NCBI RefSeq assembly: GCF_019649055.1
Contig: NW_026570263.1
Coordinates: 310,001-374,000 of the forward strand
DNA length: 64,000 bases
Direction: 5' to 3'
Source: Paramacrobiotus metropolitanus
Taxonomy: Eukaryota; Tardigrada; Eutardigrada; Parachela; Macrobiotidae
The notes beneath the pieces were generated by a model that saw only the letters and a program-made list of their open reading frames with translations, was not told the DNA's origin and searched no databases. The first letter of the stretch is position 1. Each line of letters starts with the position of its first letter. Positions 41,022-51,645 of this stretch are shown one piece after another. A program made the translations under genes and the position numbers.

Positions 41022-41968
41022 TTATTCCAAGCTGGTTCCCGCGAACGACACAGAACCGACCGGTCTGTTGAAAATGTAGTTGGCGGAGCAGTTGATTAAT
41101 TTCAGACCCGGCGTTTGGGATCCAAGTTGCAGCGACTACAACAACACACTTGAATCACAGGTCTTCTTCTTAATAAAAACCGTACCATATATTTTTATAC
41201 CAATGATGTCAGAGCGATCGGCTCCAAAACGGCCCAGTCGATGCTTTCGATCCGGTTTCCGGCCAAGTCGACAATCATTGACGGTGTTGCAACGTCAATT
41301 GCGGTGCGAGCAAACGCTTCTAATCCGATGGAAGAAATATCGCAACCAGATAAGTCTAATGTCGTCAACTGCGTGAATCCATGGAGGAAGCCGTCTTCCA
41401 GGAAGCCCACTTTGCTGTTGTCGATGCGCAGCTCAGTAATGTGGTCCTTGACGTTGTCGAGGAAGCGCTTAATGGCGATACGGGAATCGTGCTCATTGGT
41501 GAATCCGGAAAAGGAGATCTTACGCAGTGCAGTGAGGTTGGCCGGCAGCGGCGGCGCATCGGAGCGGAGAACGTTGCCGTTGCCCGCCGCGATGACGATC
41601 TCATGGACGCCTTTGCGGATCTTCGTGACGTCAAAGTTGACGGGAATGTCCATGCCGCCGGGACAGGAGAGGGTGGTGTTGCCCGGGGATATTAAGTATT
41701 CGCAGCCGGGATTTGGCGCATCTACATTAAAGCGCCGTCTTTAGCATTTAATTGCAGTCGTCCTTATTGTCTTAACTGTGCTCGTGTGACCTTTACTGAG
41801 CACCTTGTAACGTCGAATATTAACGAATATTAAGATTTGTAACGAATATTAACGAATATTTGTAAAGAATATTAAGTATTTTTTCTTACCGTCGCCGTTA
41901 CACCGCACCATCCCGTGGATCGCAAGCCATGTCAGTCCGAGAAACAAGGAAGCGCTCACATGGATCAT
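41022..41968 (-). pseudogene. LRR-8: LRR-family gene with cap exon cut short
   Basis: Exons 41968-41890 (signal peptide, IHVSASLFLGLTWLAIHGM), 41721-41201 and 41135-41022, with correct phases (600 bp before the last exon). The first two exons are intact: LSCPGGMDIPVNFD, ITELRIDNSKVGFLEDGFL, LTTLDLSGCDISSIGLEAF and NRIESIDWAVLEP. The last exon keeps only 37 codons (LQLGSQTPGLKLINC) and then meets TAA; the Cys-rich cap and hydrophobic anchor are missing. Repeat R begins less than 20 bp further on. A secreted protein without the cap could still be made, so loss of function is likely but not certain. Intron 1 holds AACGAATATT repeats at 41811-41880. Confidence 0.7.
41811..41880. repeat. AACGAATATT tandem repeat
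   Basis: Five or six imperfect copies of an AT-rich decamer in intron 1 of LRR-8. Confidence 0.6.
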
Positions 41969-42433
41969 TTTGAAATAATTGTCGGCAAAACCTTTTTCCG
42001 TTCTGTATATCGCCGGTATTTTTACGTCTCCAAATGCCGAGTGCGCTCGAGCAGTCACAGATTTAAGTATGAAAACACGCAAGCTGATTGCCGCTGTCAG
42101 CCCAAGGAAAAATCCTCCTTGTCAAAGACACTTTACTTTTGCATAAGAATTGTACAAAAGAAGTGGCAATAAAAGTTTGTAGCCGTAATCGGCCATGCTT
42201 ATCTGCGGTTATTTAACTATGTTATCATTAGCAAGTTAACAATGTCGAGTGGCACCGGATTAAATGTTGTCATCGCCATAATAATATACAGTACATAGCC
42301 GAGACAAAAACTGTCCGGTCAAAGTCAATATGACATACCTAAGCTGAAGTATTGTATCATAGCAGTAATATGTACTGCCAGTCTGCCACAGCTTGTACCA
42401 TTTTCACCTTCCAACGGTGCGAATTTATTACAG

Positions 42434-42776
42434 TCAAAAACGAAGTTCCGTAAAAACCCGATACTGGTCTCCATACATATTGGTAATAAACTGCACATCG
42501 TTGACGATAATTATCCGTAGAGGGAACTGCAGCCCAGCGCGAACAATATCATCCATGGCTTCCGCTAACGTCCGCGCTCGCAGAATATAGTTGTGCGTGA
42601 AGGTAACCTTGCAACGTGTCTTGCTATGCGGAGCCTTATATTCGGCGTTATAATACGTAGTTAGCGTTGTAATCGGCGGCGGAGGCGGAGGTTCGGCGAG
42701 AACAGCGACGCGCATTAAATTTCTGCGGACGATCTCACGAGTATCAGAAATGATATCATCCGCACCGCTCGTCAGT
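42434..42776 (-). CDS. Orphan terminal exon of an unknown protein
   Basis: After a good acceptor (CTTTGTAG, ending at 42777), the frame is open for about 113 codons to TAA at 42434. It reads LTSGADDIISDTREIVRRN, a Pro run (AEPPPPPPITT), KVTFTHNYILRARTLAEAM and FPLRIIIVNDVQF. Composition and alternating hydrophobicity look like a real protein. I see a weak, unverified resemblance to the anticodon-binding-like fold found in NCOA5 (alternating helix then 'AIVI' strand). Upstream coding DNA is not certain: a minus-strand ORF at 42988-42788 has no matching donor. It may be the end of a gene whose other exons I cannot join. Confidence 0.4.
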
Positions 42777-43299
42777 CTACAAAGCAGTTAATCAGACATG
42801 GGTCGAAAAAGGATGCGCTTTAGGGCATGCAAGTTGCTGATTTTTCGACGTTCCATACTAAAGCACCGGCAGTGCGTTTCAACCGGTATAGACAACGAGG
42901 TCGCAGTGCGTTTTTTGCCAAGCTGATCACTGAAAAAACATAACACATAAGGCGGTTGTACACGTGCACGAAGCTGGCTAGCGCTCATACCTCATCGGCA
43001 GACTATCATGTACGCATTGATGAAATAATAATAATATGTCTCACTCGCTGCTGGCCGCAATGGCACATGAGGAACTCTTTTGCTATCGTTGAGTTTGCAC
43101 TCAAATAGCTTTGCTTGTTGATGTTTGGTAACCAGTAATTGCATTATTGCACTGCCGTATTTTAATTCTGCACTATTTTAAGACCATTTCTTATTCATTT
43201 TTGACCACATTTATTATACATGCACGCGAGCACCACTTTCCGCCGTTGTGATATACTGAACTTGCAGAAGTTTTGCTATAAATTAACGTTAACCGAAAC

Positions 43300-45506
43300 A
43301 TGGCGATACCGGTCGTACAGCGGTTCCTCCGGCTGTGTAGTGTGGTTGCACTGATCAACTCCGGCAGTGCTCTCATCCAGGTGTACATGGGACACAACGC
43401 CACAGGTTCCTGGGATGCGGTCTACAGGATTTCCAGTCACTATCAGTCCATTGTCGGCCAGCGTATCGACAGCACCCCGGTAAGTTGCCAATGCACACGG
43501 CGCAGTCTTTCCCCCAAAAACTAAAAAGCGACGCTTCTTCACATATCACTTGTACCGTACATTGTATGTTGCATGGACATCGAACAGCGCCAGCAACATC
43601 CACGTTGGCGTGCATCGCTACACCGAAACGCATCAGTAATAAGAAAAGGAAATTGCAAACTGCCTCAGCAGTGTCGCCGATACAAGAATCGTATTTCTGT
43701 AACTGAGTTTAGCGATTAACTGAGTTTTTTTAAAGTTTTCATTTAAACTGGACATTTACTTTTTGTGTCAGTAAAATTCTGTCTTCTGTACCACGATTCA
43801 CTGACCCCACATACCGCTGTAGAATTACCTCCAAGTTGCCGATCCGGAGAACGCATGCAACTTCGAGCATCTTAGTCCCGCGCACGATGTCCGGGAGGAG
43901 AACGTTAACCGGCTTTCGTTCTTCTTGCTGGCAGATGACACACCCTGTCCTCGGCAAACGGGTTATTAATTTTATCAGTTAAGCGCCGAATTAACCTGTC
44001 ATTCCTTGTTGTATCATTATTAGGGCGCTGGGATTATGCCGACAGTGGCGTCACAACGAAGATCTTTAACGCCCAAAGAAGAGGCTACAGCGGCATTATC
44101 GTCTACGCCGATATGGCGATGGAAGGACCGTCTCCGTCCAATCGGGATGGTTGGCAGTACAAGTTGTGGCTGGCCAAGAGCCGGACCAAACCTTTCCCGA
44201 TGAAGATACCTGAAAAGTTTATCGACCAAATAGGGATCGCGGTGCATTTTGTCGGATACGACTACGGAATGCAGCTCAAAACATTCGCATACAATGCGTC
44301 ATCACCAACGCGGTACGGCGAGCGCATACGTATGCTGCATTTCACGGCCTTATACTCGTACGTAAAACATTTATGGCGCAGTTCCAAACCGATTTTGTTT
44401 CTTTACTACTACTGTAGATACCGGCTCAGCTTTACTTCGGTGCTGAACTACGAGTACCAACCAGTCTCTACCGTCGATCCTGTTAACCGGTCCGTGACAG
44501 TTCCTTTTCGATTATATCATTGTTTCTTGCGAAAGAAAGCATGTTGCAACCGTTAACCAGGTTCATGTTTTCTGTCGCTACAGAAATTTCTTGGCGCCGG
44601 TAAACGGGCCGCAAACTCACATCTCTTTTGTGAGCGATCCATCCTCGCAAATTTCTGAGCGGTCAGAATCCAACCAGAAGATGATATCCTTGGTTACTTC
44701 CCTCCTTTCTGTCGTCAGCTTTATTGCCGGCACGCTTTTCTGCTTCGTCCGCTGTCGAGGTCGCCAGCGCACCGCTCGGGAAGCACGCAAAAAGGCAGTT
44801 GAACAGGCTGTGGTGAGTGATGACTGATCATAAGTAGCAGAAACGGGAAAGGTGCCCTTTTTTATCGCGGAGTAACCACTAGTAACCTGGGTTGATTGCA
44901 GGCGGCTCAAACTTTAGCGCAGGCCGCAGCCGATGAGGAGGTCGCTGGTATATTAGCGCTTCGCCAACAACAAGTGCGACAGTTTATTGAAGCTTTCATG
45001 GCTCGCAACCCCACAGCTCGGGAAAGCGCTAGTATTCCGCTAAAACCGCAGGAATTACGCCAGCTCAAACAGGTCACGGTATCCGCTGAATCGGCCGATA
45101 TCTGCCTACCTTGTCAGCAGAATTTTATAATCGGCGAAATGAAGACCGTTCTGCCCTGTTCGCACGGTAAGTATGTCTGCCGGTTTATGACATCGTCAAT
45201 CATAAAATAATCGATGTTCCACTCGTTATATGTAAGTTTTCACTGTTGGACTATCCGCTATAGCTTTTGTCGCTGCGGTCTGTATCCGGAAAACCATAAT
45301 TGCATTATGCGAAGTTCCGCTTTTAGTTAAGAGATTTTTTTGCAGTCGGCCATCCGGCGTGCTTGACGACTTGGCTGATAACCTGCTCGCGAAACTGTCC
45401 GGTGTGCAAAAGAGCCGTTCTAACAGAACCTGGAGTTAAAATGAAGAAGGATCGCCGCATTGGCACTCGTAGTCCCGATATTTCGGCTTCTGTGCTCCAA
45501 AAGTGA
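43300..45506 (+). CDS. PA-TM-RING E3 ubiquitin ligase
   Basis: Seven exons fit by phase: 43300-43479, 43823-43961, 44024-44312, 44418-44489, 44584-44812, 44902-45166 and 45346-45506, totalling 1335 bp or 444 residues. The parts are a signal peptide; a protease-associated (PA) domain (NACNFEHLSP, TKIFNAQRRGYSGIIVYAD, then a segment ending AVHFVGYDYG); one transmembrane helix (MISLVTSLLSVVSFIAGTLF); a coiled basic segment; and a RING-H2 finger with CLPC, CSHVGHPAC, a Trp and CPVC, which supplies the C3H2C3 ligands. The architecture is that of RNF13/RNF167/Goliath, single-pass endosomal or lysosomal ubiquitin ligases. Most donors are GTAAGT or GTGAGT, but exons 2 and 4 need weak ones (GTTATT and GTCCGT). 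A retroelement lies 500 bp downstream. Confidence 0.85.
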
Positions 45507-46028
45507 AAACAATTTCTCTTTTAATGTGTATAAAAAATAACTTTCCTTGTTAGTGCTCATTCGTAAACGACTTGGCCGACAAGGCTATACAAACTCCTTC
45601 AAATACGAAATGGATTTTTTCTCGGGCTTCTGGCTTTAGTTTAGGCATAGTTTTACGAAATCTTTTACCCAGGATGATGTTACATGTAGACACGCTTATA
45701 TTTTACGTACCCTGTTCTAGCTTTTCAACTTTAGAAGTCATCTTGTATGTACCAAGTACTTCCTCTGTTTTGCCTTCATACTTTTGAGCATTTGAGCCAC
45801 CATTGAGTTTTTCTATCTTTCTGTATGCTTGTGTGCTCAGCGGCATGCAGTGCTTGATCATTAAGCGACCAGAAAAGTTCAACCGTCGCTCCGGTATTTT
45901 GTTGAACGGAAAAGTACGAGTGCCGGAAAATCTTTGCTTATACGGACGCCGCGGCGCTGCACATCATAGCAAAAACGGTTTAATCGCAATAGAGTGGACT
46001 TCACGCACACGACCGCCTTTACTGGGTT
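45507..46028. other. Intergenic, no gene seen
   Basis: 3' flank of the RING gene. The 45803-46132 ORF may include the decayed start of REL copy D but matches nothing I can name. Confidence 0.4.
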
Positions 46029-48224
46029 ATGCCGGTTCTTACAAGCACAACAATCATTTCTGGAGCGATGCGCATCCTGTTGTCTACGGACTCTGTTGCG
46101 GATACAACGTCCGACACTTTAAAAGAGCTTAGGGCTAAGCATCCCGAATGCGCGCCTCCGCCCGTGACACTCCCAAATGTTGACACACCGCCGCCGCCAC
46201 CTGTAACTGCCGCAGATGTTTTTGCAGCTATCCGAAGCTTTCCACGAGATTCTGCTGTTGGACCAGACGGGCTGCGCCCTCAACATTTGATCGACATAGT
46301 TGGTGGGAAAATGGAAGATCATAGGGGACAATTTTGTGAAAGCCTGGCAGCCGTCCTCAACCTTGTACTAAACGGAAAAGTGCCAGCCGACATCCGTCCT
46401 GCATTTTTCGGCGGAAAACTGTTGGCTTTGCGGAAAAAAGACGGCGGTTTGCGCCCCATCGCGGTCGGAATGACTTTGCGCCGTGTCATTGCCAAGATCG
46501 TATGCAATAAAGTAGCGGAGCAAGCGGTCACCGTTCTTTCTCCCACACAACTCGGCTTCAACGTACGCGGTGGAGCTGAGGCCATAGTACACGGCACCAG
46601 ACACTTTATCAACGGAAATCCCGAAACCACGAAGGCCGTCGTGAAAGTGGATTTCCGAAACGCGTTCAATACGGTATCGCGAGACGTGGTGCTTAACGCT
46701 GTGCAGAAGTACTTCCCGGAATACTTTGCATTTTTCCATTCCACGTAAGGTCATCATTCTTCATTGTTCATTGATGATTTCGTCTTGTCATCCGAATCTG
46801 GAGTGCAGCAGGGGGATCCGCTGGGGCCATTGCTGTTTTGCCTCGCGTTACATGCTGTTATCGCCTCTTTAAATACCGAGCTAAACGCATGGTATCTCGA
46901 CGATGGAACGCTTGGCGGGCTTCCATTAAGCGTACAGGAGAATTTTAATCGAGTCATCGAAGGTGCACGGGCAATTGGTCTGGAAATAAACGTGGAAAAA
47001 TGTGAACTATACGTAACAGGCGGGACCGAGATTGCATAGCAGGAAGCAGTGGATGACTTTCTCGTACAACACCCCGGTATCCGTGTCATGTCCAGCTCCA
47101 GTCTAACATTGCTCGGAGCTCCTGTACTGGACGACGCAATTGCTTCCGTGTTTGGTGAAAAAGAACGATCGCTGATCGCTGTATGCGAGAGGATGCAGTT
47201 GCTCCCGAGTAACCACGCATTATTCCTTTTAAGGCATTGTCTTGGTGCACCAAAGATCGTGTATATGTTGAGATGCAGCAACGCCTGGAAATATTCAGAG
47301 CAACTGTATAAACTTGACGAAGTCCTGCGGTCCTGTTTTCAACAGTTGTGCAATGTCCGAACTAACCATGATGATTCTCGACAAGCAGAACTGCCAGCAC
47401 CAGATCTCCGCAAGTCTCAGAAAGCATGGGACCTTCCGTTGTGCAACGTGTCTCTCGCTTCCCTGCTAGAAGTATATCGGAACGATGAAGTGAACAGGGC
47501 GCGTCTCCTTGCTCAGTCGAGAACTGAAGCCGGCATATGGCTCGACGCGTTGCCTTCTGTACATATCGGCAATCTACTGGATGACGACACCCTGAAAATC
47601 TCCGTTGGGCCTAGACTTGGCGCCAAGATTTGTGAGCCGCACAACTGCACGAAGTGTTCTAAACTAGTTGATTGCTACGCCCATCACGGTCTTTCATGTC
47701 CTTTTTCCGCCGGCAGGCATCCACGGCATGGTGGGCTTAACAGCATCGTATGCCGCGCTCTCGTCTCAGCCGGAATTCCCGCAAAACTCGAGCCCCGCGG
47801 CACATCTCACACAAGTGATCAACGTCCAGTCGGATGTACAACGTTCGCGTGGCAGAGGGGAATGTGTTTGGCTTGGGATGTCACATGCGTCGACACAGTC
47901 GCTGCTTCCATATCAAAACCACTTCGTTACACGCGGGATCGGCCGCCATTCAGGCAGAAGAAAAGAAGACGAGGTTATATTTTTTACTTAAACGGTCGGT
48001 ACATTTTCGCACCTATTGCTTTTGAAACTATGGGCCCGTGGGGACCTTCGGCCATCGCCATCATAAAAGAACTGGGAAAGCGCCTACGGACTCATTCAGG
48101 TGAAGCCCGCTCACACGAATTTCTTCGCCAGCGGCTGTCTTTAGAGATACAGCGGGATAATGCCGCTTCTGTTATGGGTACCGTTGAGAGAGCGGAAATG
48201 TTTAATGAACTTTTGTTTCTTTAA
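46029..48224 (+). pseudogene. RT plus PD-(D/E)XK endonuclease, frame broken twice
   Basis: The RT has DSAVGPDGLRPQHLID, LRPIAVGMTLRRVIAKI, VKVDFRNAFNTVSRD (first catalytic Asp), SGVQQGDPLGPLLF and AWYLDDGTLGG (the two Asp of the active site). After the TAG at 47037 come LTLLGAPVLD, a zinc-binding segment CTKC...HHGLSCPFSAG, and the endonuclease core: RPVGCTTFAW, CLAWDVTCVDTV and ETMGPWGPSA. The usual Asp of RPDG is Val here, so the endonuclease may be inactive; copy A keeps the Asp. About 15 bp near 46750 are out of frame and part of the segment between FHS and FIDDFV seems deleted. The element cannot work as it stands. Confidence 0.75.
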
Positions 48225-48270
48225 ATGTTCTTAACACGTGTACAAGTGAAGTTTGAAATAAAAAGCGAGG
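46029..48270 (+). mobile_element. REL copy D: longest RT-endonuclease retroelement copy
   Basis: A non-LTR-type reverse transcriptase with a C-terminal restriction-like endonuclease in three pieces: 46029-46748, 46764-47039 and 47049-48224. The first and second are in different frames and the second ends in a TAG that interrupts an otherwise open frame. AATAAA at 48258 closes the element. Its 5' end is not defined. The group (WYLDDGTLGG, RPDG/WDVT) is common in aquatic invertebrate genomes. Confidence 0.75.
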
Positions 48271-48734
48271 TTTTTTACAATCATTTACTGGCTGTGACGA
48301 TGGGAATCAGTTGAAGCAGCATATATTCAGCACACGTCATATATTCAGCCCATTTCTACGAAAAACAACAGTAAAGGTCATAGCAGCATTACTACTAGAT
48401 GCGGCTAACTGGTTGGAAAACGCATCCATATGTAATCTGTACAGCGACTTATCATCATTGTCTTATCGCAGAACACAAACCGACAACAAAGACATTTTCT
48501 CGCGAATGCTTACTTGTGCTTATACAGACGTATGAGATAAGAGAGAACCCAACACACAAATTACTGCATAATCGGCATTGATAAGAATGCTCAGTAACTG
48601 TCAACGCAGTGGACATGCGAAAATTGTGTTTGCAATAGCATCTGCCCGCATCGCTCTGCTGCCAGGCACTGCAGCTTTTTCCTCGCCAAACAAAATTGTA
48701 TAATCGCATGTAGCTTCCTTGTCAAAGTACCGAC
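48271..48734 (+). promoter_or_regulatory. Upstream region of V-3
   Basis: The region is diverged from those of V-1 and V-2, but the block CTTATACAGACGTATGAGATAAGAGAG at 48520-48546 (in pieces) matches the GATA block of the other two at almost the same distance from the start codon. CCTCGCCAAACAAAATTG occupies the place of the CCTCTGCCAT stretch. Confidence 0.5.
48532..48545 (+). promoter_or_regulatory. GATA-factor motif upstream of V-3
   Basis: ATGAGATAAGAGAG holds one good GATA site, about 200 bp before the start; the second site of the V-1/V-2 tandem has changed to GAGAG. Confidence 0.5.
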
Positions 48735-51227
48735 ATGCAGAAATCCATGTTTTTACTATCCGTCATCAGCGCGGCGTTGGCGCAGACAAGCCGTCGCGAG
48801 GCGACATTCCAAGCTCTGTCTAGAATGAGGGAGCTCATCTTCGTCGAAGCCTCTTTGGGACTGGCCAATCCCCACCTCCTTCCACTGTCATCCCTCAGCA
48901 CTGACAATCACCCCCAGCTCTTTGGCTTCCCCTTCCCCGCGCCGCATTTGCACGCCATGCAGCACATTATGGACGCCAGCGTCTTCATCGACGGTGTGGC
49001 CAGCGGCCGCCGCGACAGCGTCGTCTGGCACGCCGACACCGAGGCGCCGAATCCCGTCGCCGAGCGGATTCTCGATGAGTGGACCCGCGCCGCCATCCAG
49101 ACCATCAACGCCCGGCAGTTCCCTGAAGCCCGCACGCTGATTGGCCAGGCGCTGCACATGGTCCAGGACCGCTCCGAGCAATCCGTGGACGCCGCAGTGA
49201 CCTTCCTGACCAGCATCCGCAACGCGACGATCGACCTGTTCCCACATGTGCTGGGCATGCGTGGGAATACCCTAGGTAACGATTTAATCATCGTGCTGGA
49301 CACCACGTATCAGGACGCCACGGAAGCCCGGTTAGTCATGCTGCTGAACCGCCTCCCGATCCTTAATAACACGCTACCCAAACGCCCGGCAGGCTTCGCG
49401 CTATACACCTTCGACCGCGTGAATCCCGTCCCAAAATCTTATCCTTACCAGACAACCGTGCGCGGCTTCACCGACCTCCTGACGAATCTAATGACGGCCT
49501 GTACCGCGAAACGGGATATTTGCGTCGACACCGATATAAGCCAGACGAACAGCCCCCGCCGAGCTCTGGAAGCGGTTAGTCTGGCGGCTCGCAACGCCGA
49601 CAGTAGTACCACCATCATTCTCCTGACCGACGCCCCGCCGGTGGTTACAGACAGCGCCGCTGCGCCCCGCGTTGTCTCCGCGATCCTGGAGAGCAAACAG
49701 CAGCGCCTGGTGGTCATCGGTGTCAACGACCTCACTAAACAGGCGGATTATGCACGCATTGTAGAGCGAACCGGAGGGAGTTTCATCAGTCTGTCGAATC
49801 TCCCGGGACAATGGGACGCCGGGGAGGTGTTCCAGTACGCCGTTCGGGATGACTTGGCTCTCGTCGCGGTGGTCGACAGCTCACGGGATGCTTCCGAGGA
49901 AATCCTGATACCCTTATACGACACCGATAAACCCGCGGGGATTTGGATAGGCAATGCGGCTGTCCGCATTTGCGATGGGAATGATGACCAATCGTGCCGG
50001 GAACACGAACCAGGGACATGGGTGACCGCCAACGCAGCAATCACAACCGAATGGCGCTTCACCGTTAAACAACGCAATCCGGCCGCTCCGGAAACTTGGT
50101 CGGTGCGAGCGTACATTTCTACGCCCAGCTGTGCCCAGTTAGGTTTATACCATCTGGACCCGTTCGCCCGCGATCGTCCCGAATACCAGCGCGTGGAAAA
50201 CGACCCTCTCGTCGGGGTCAATTACACCATCATGACGCTGGGCTCAATCAATGCCACCTTGTCGCTGGTGACCATCACCGGCGAGGTAATCCCTACCAGT
50301 TCTTCCCAGTCCAACAACCTACAAGCGCAGGCTGATATCACCGTGCCCCCGGGACTCTTCCGGATAAAGGTCACCCAGACGGTCAACGGTACAGCGTACC
50401 ACCGCTTCACGGACATCATCCGGCCGAGCCGGGCCAACATCACTTTCCAATTCTCGCGCCCGGTGGAAGTCCAGGTTCCAGGTGGAAAAACGCGGGTCCG
50501 CTCAACATTTTTGGGAGACAAGGCGGGACGGTTTACGGCCGTGGACAATCTGGGATACGTTAGCGAATCCGATATTGGCTGTTTCAACTCGTCGATAACG
50601 TATCCTAACGGCGAGACCAACAACATCACGGTCCCGTTGAGCGCCAATTCCAGCGTCAACTACATGGTCTTCGGCGTGGGCAACGACCGCCTGGATGAGG
50701 ACGCCGGCCTCGGGAACCACGTCGTCCGCCCGATGGTCCTTATCCCGGGCGTCCCGCCGACACCGCCACAGTGCACTATCAACTCTTCCACGTACGATAA
50801 CTGCCCGAAGGGTCCCCTGTGTGTCCAAGGGACCTGGGACGCCCGCCTGGTGTTCACCGATGACTACGCCGGCTTCCTGGACGTCACCGTCCGTCTGAAG
50901 GAAAACCTACAAGCCGGAGCGTACGCTCCCCAGAGCATCGCGAGCAGTGCGACGAGTTATTTGATGACTGTTAACGAGACCAATGTGTTCATCGCGAATC
51001 TGCGCAACTATCCCTGCTGCTTGGGCTTCCGTTTCACCTTGTACGTGGAGTGGGAGGAGACGGGAGGGGCGTGCGAGTTCGGCTGGATTCATCCCACGAC
51101 GACGACGGACACCCCGCAAACGGAAGAAGGACTCTCCAGCGAGACAATCGCCGGGATCGTCGTCGGGGTGCTGGCTGGTGTGGCGCTCCTCGCGGCGATT
51201 GCCATCTGCTTGAAACGACGTTCTTGA
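48735..51227 (+). CDS. V-3: VWA7/hemicentin-type vWA membrane protein
   Basis: Single-exon gene of 830 codons, 35 kb from its tandem relatives and clearly more diverged from them than they are from each other. It has a signal peptide (QKSMFLLSVISAALA), the helical region with LIGQALHMVQDRSEQS, a vWA domain (LIIVLDTTYQ, LLTDAPPVV, YARIVERTGGSF), glycosylated beta-rich domains, the Cys-rich stretch CTINSSTYDNCPKGPLC, a transmembrane helix (IAGIVVGVLAGVALLAAIAI) and a short LKRRS tail. DTTYQ again replaces DxSxS, so the change is ancestral to the family. No intron is needed. The gene ends in TGA. Conservation of a full-length frame in three diverged copies argues for function. Confidence 0.85.
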   Translation: MQKSMFLLSVISAALAQTSRREATFQALSRMRELIFVEASLGLANPHLLPLSSLSTDNHPQLFGFPFPAPHLHAMQHIMDASVFIDGVASGRRDSVVWHADTEAPNPVAERILDEWTRAAIQTINARQFPEARTLIGQALHMVQDRSEQSVDAAVTFLTSIRNATIDLFPHVLGMRGNTLGNDLIIVLDTTYQDATEARLVMLLNRLPILNNTLPKRPAGFALYTFDRVNPVPKSYPYQTTVRGFTDLLTNLMTACTAKRDICVDTDISQTNSPRRALEAVSLAARNADSSTTIILLTDAPPVVTDSAAAPRVVSAILESKQQRLVVIGVNDLTKQADYARIVERTGGSFISLSNLPGQWDAGEVFQYAVRDDLALVAVVDSSRDASEEILIPLYDTDKPAGIWIGNAAVRICDGNDDQSCREHEPGTWVTANAAITTEWRFTVKQRNPAAPETWSVRAYISTPSCAQLGLYHLDPFARDRPEYQRVENDPLVGVNYTIMTLGSINATLSLVTITGEVIPTSSSQSNNLQAQADITVPPGLFRIKVTQTVNGTAYHRFTDIIRPSRANITFQFSRPVEVQVPGGKTRVRSTFLGDKAGRFTAVDNLGYVSESDIGCFNSSITYPNGETNNITVPLSANSSVNYMVFGVGNDRLDEDAGLGNHVVRPMVLIPGVPPTPPQCTINSSTYDNCPKGPLCVQGTWDARLVFTDDYAGFLDVTVRLKENLQAGAYAPQSIASSATSYLMTVNETNVFIANLRNYPCCLGFRFTLYVEWEETGGACEFGWIHPTTTTDTPQTEEGLSSETIAGIVVGVLAGVALLAAIAICLKRRS

Positions 51228-51645
51228 CGATCCTCCATTACGGAGTAATGGACAGTTGCTGGTTACTCCGAATTCAATACGGTGGTCACTAACTAACATC
51301 AACAGCACCATCTACAGTAACGGATGCGGTTGAAGGAATTTTTTTCGTGGTTTAAAAGATATTAAGGGGAATGACCCGGTACATGATACCAGTTTCATAC
51401 ATATGCATCCACGAAAATTAAGGCATTAAAAACGTACAACATGCTTACACCAAGACGTGGAGGGTAAATTAAGAAGACCTCTGTAAAAGCGTAAAAGGTA
51501 GTACAAAAAGATATAGCGATATCCAACAGTAAGTACGAGTACTTCTCACGTCGCTTGTCAGGTTATCAAGCATTCTATCTGCACAAACATGAACCGTTTA
51601 AACGTGGATGTGCCGAGTTGTACACGTACACGAGTCATAAACTTT
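51228..51645. other. Intergenic with MITE fragment
   Basis: TTAAGGGGAATGACCCGGTACATGATACC at 51361-51389 (in pieces) matches the left end of the MITE at 32068. The right end is not found. No gene. Confidence 0.5.

Noticed and set aside
44313-44556. Reading the RING gene straight through to the stop at 44556
   Set aside because: A typical intron with a long pyrimidine tract and TACTACTAC before TAG at 44417 fits the phase, and removing it restores the expected protein up to the transmembrane exon.
45803-46132. ORF of 109 codons before REL copy D as a separate gene
   Set aside because: It overlaps the start of the retroelement in another frame and has no recognisable content.
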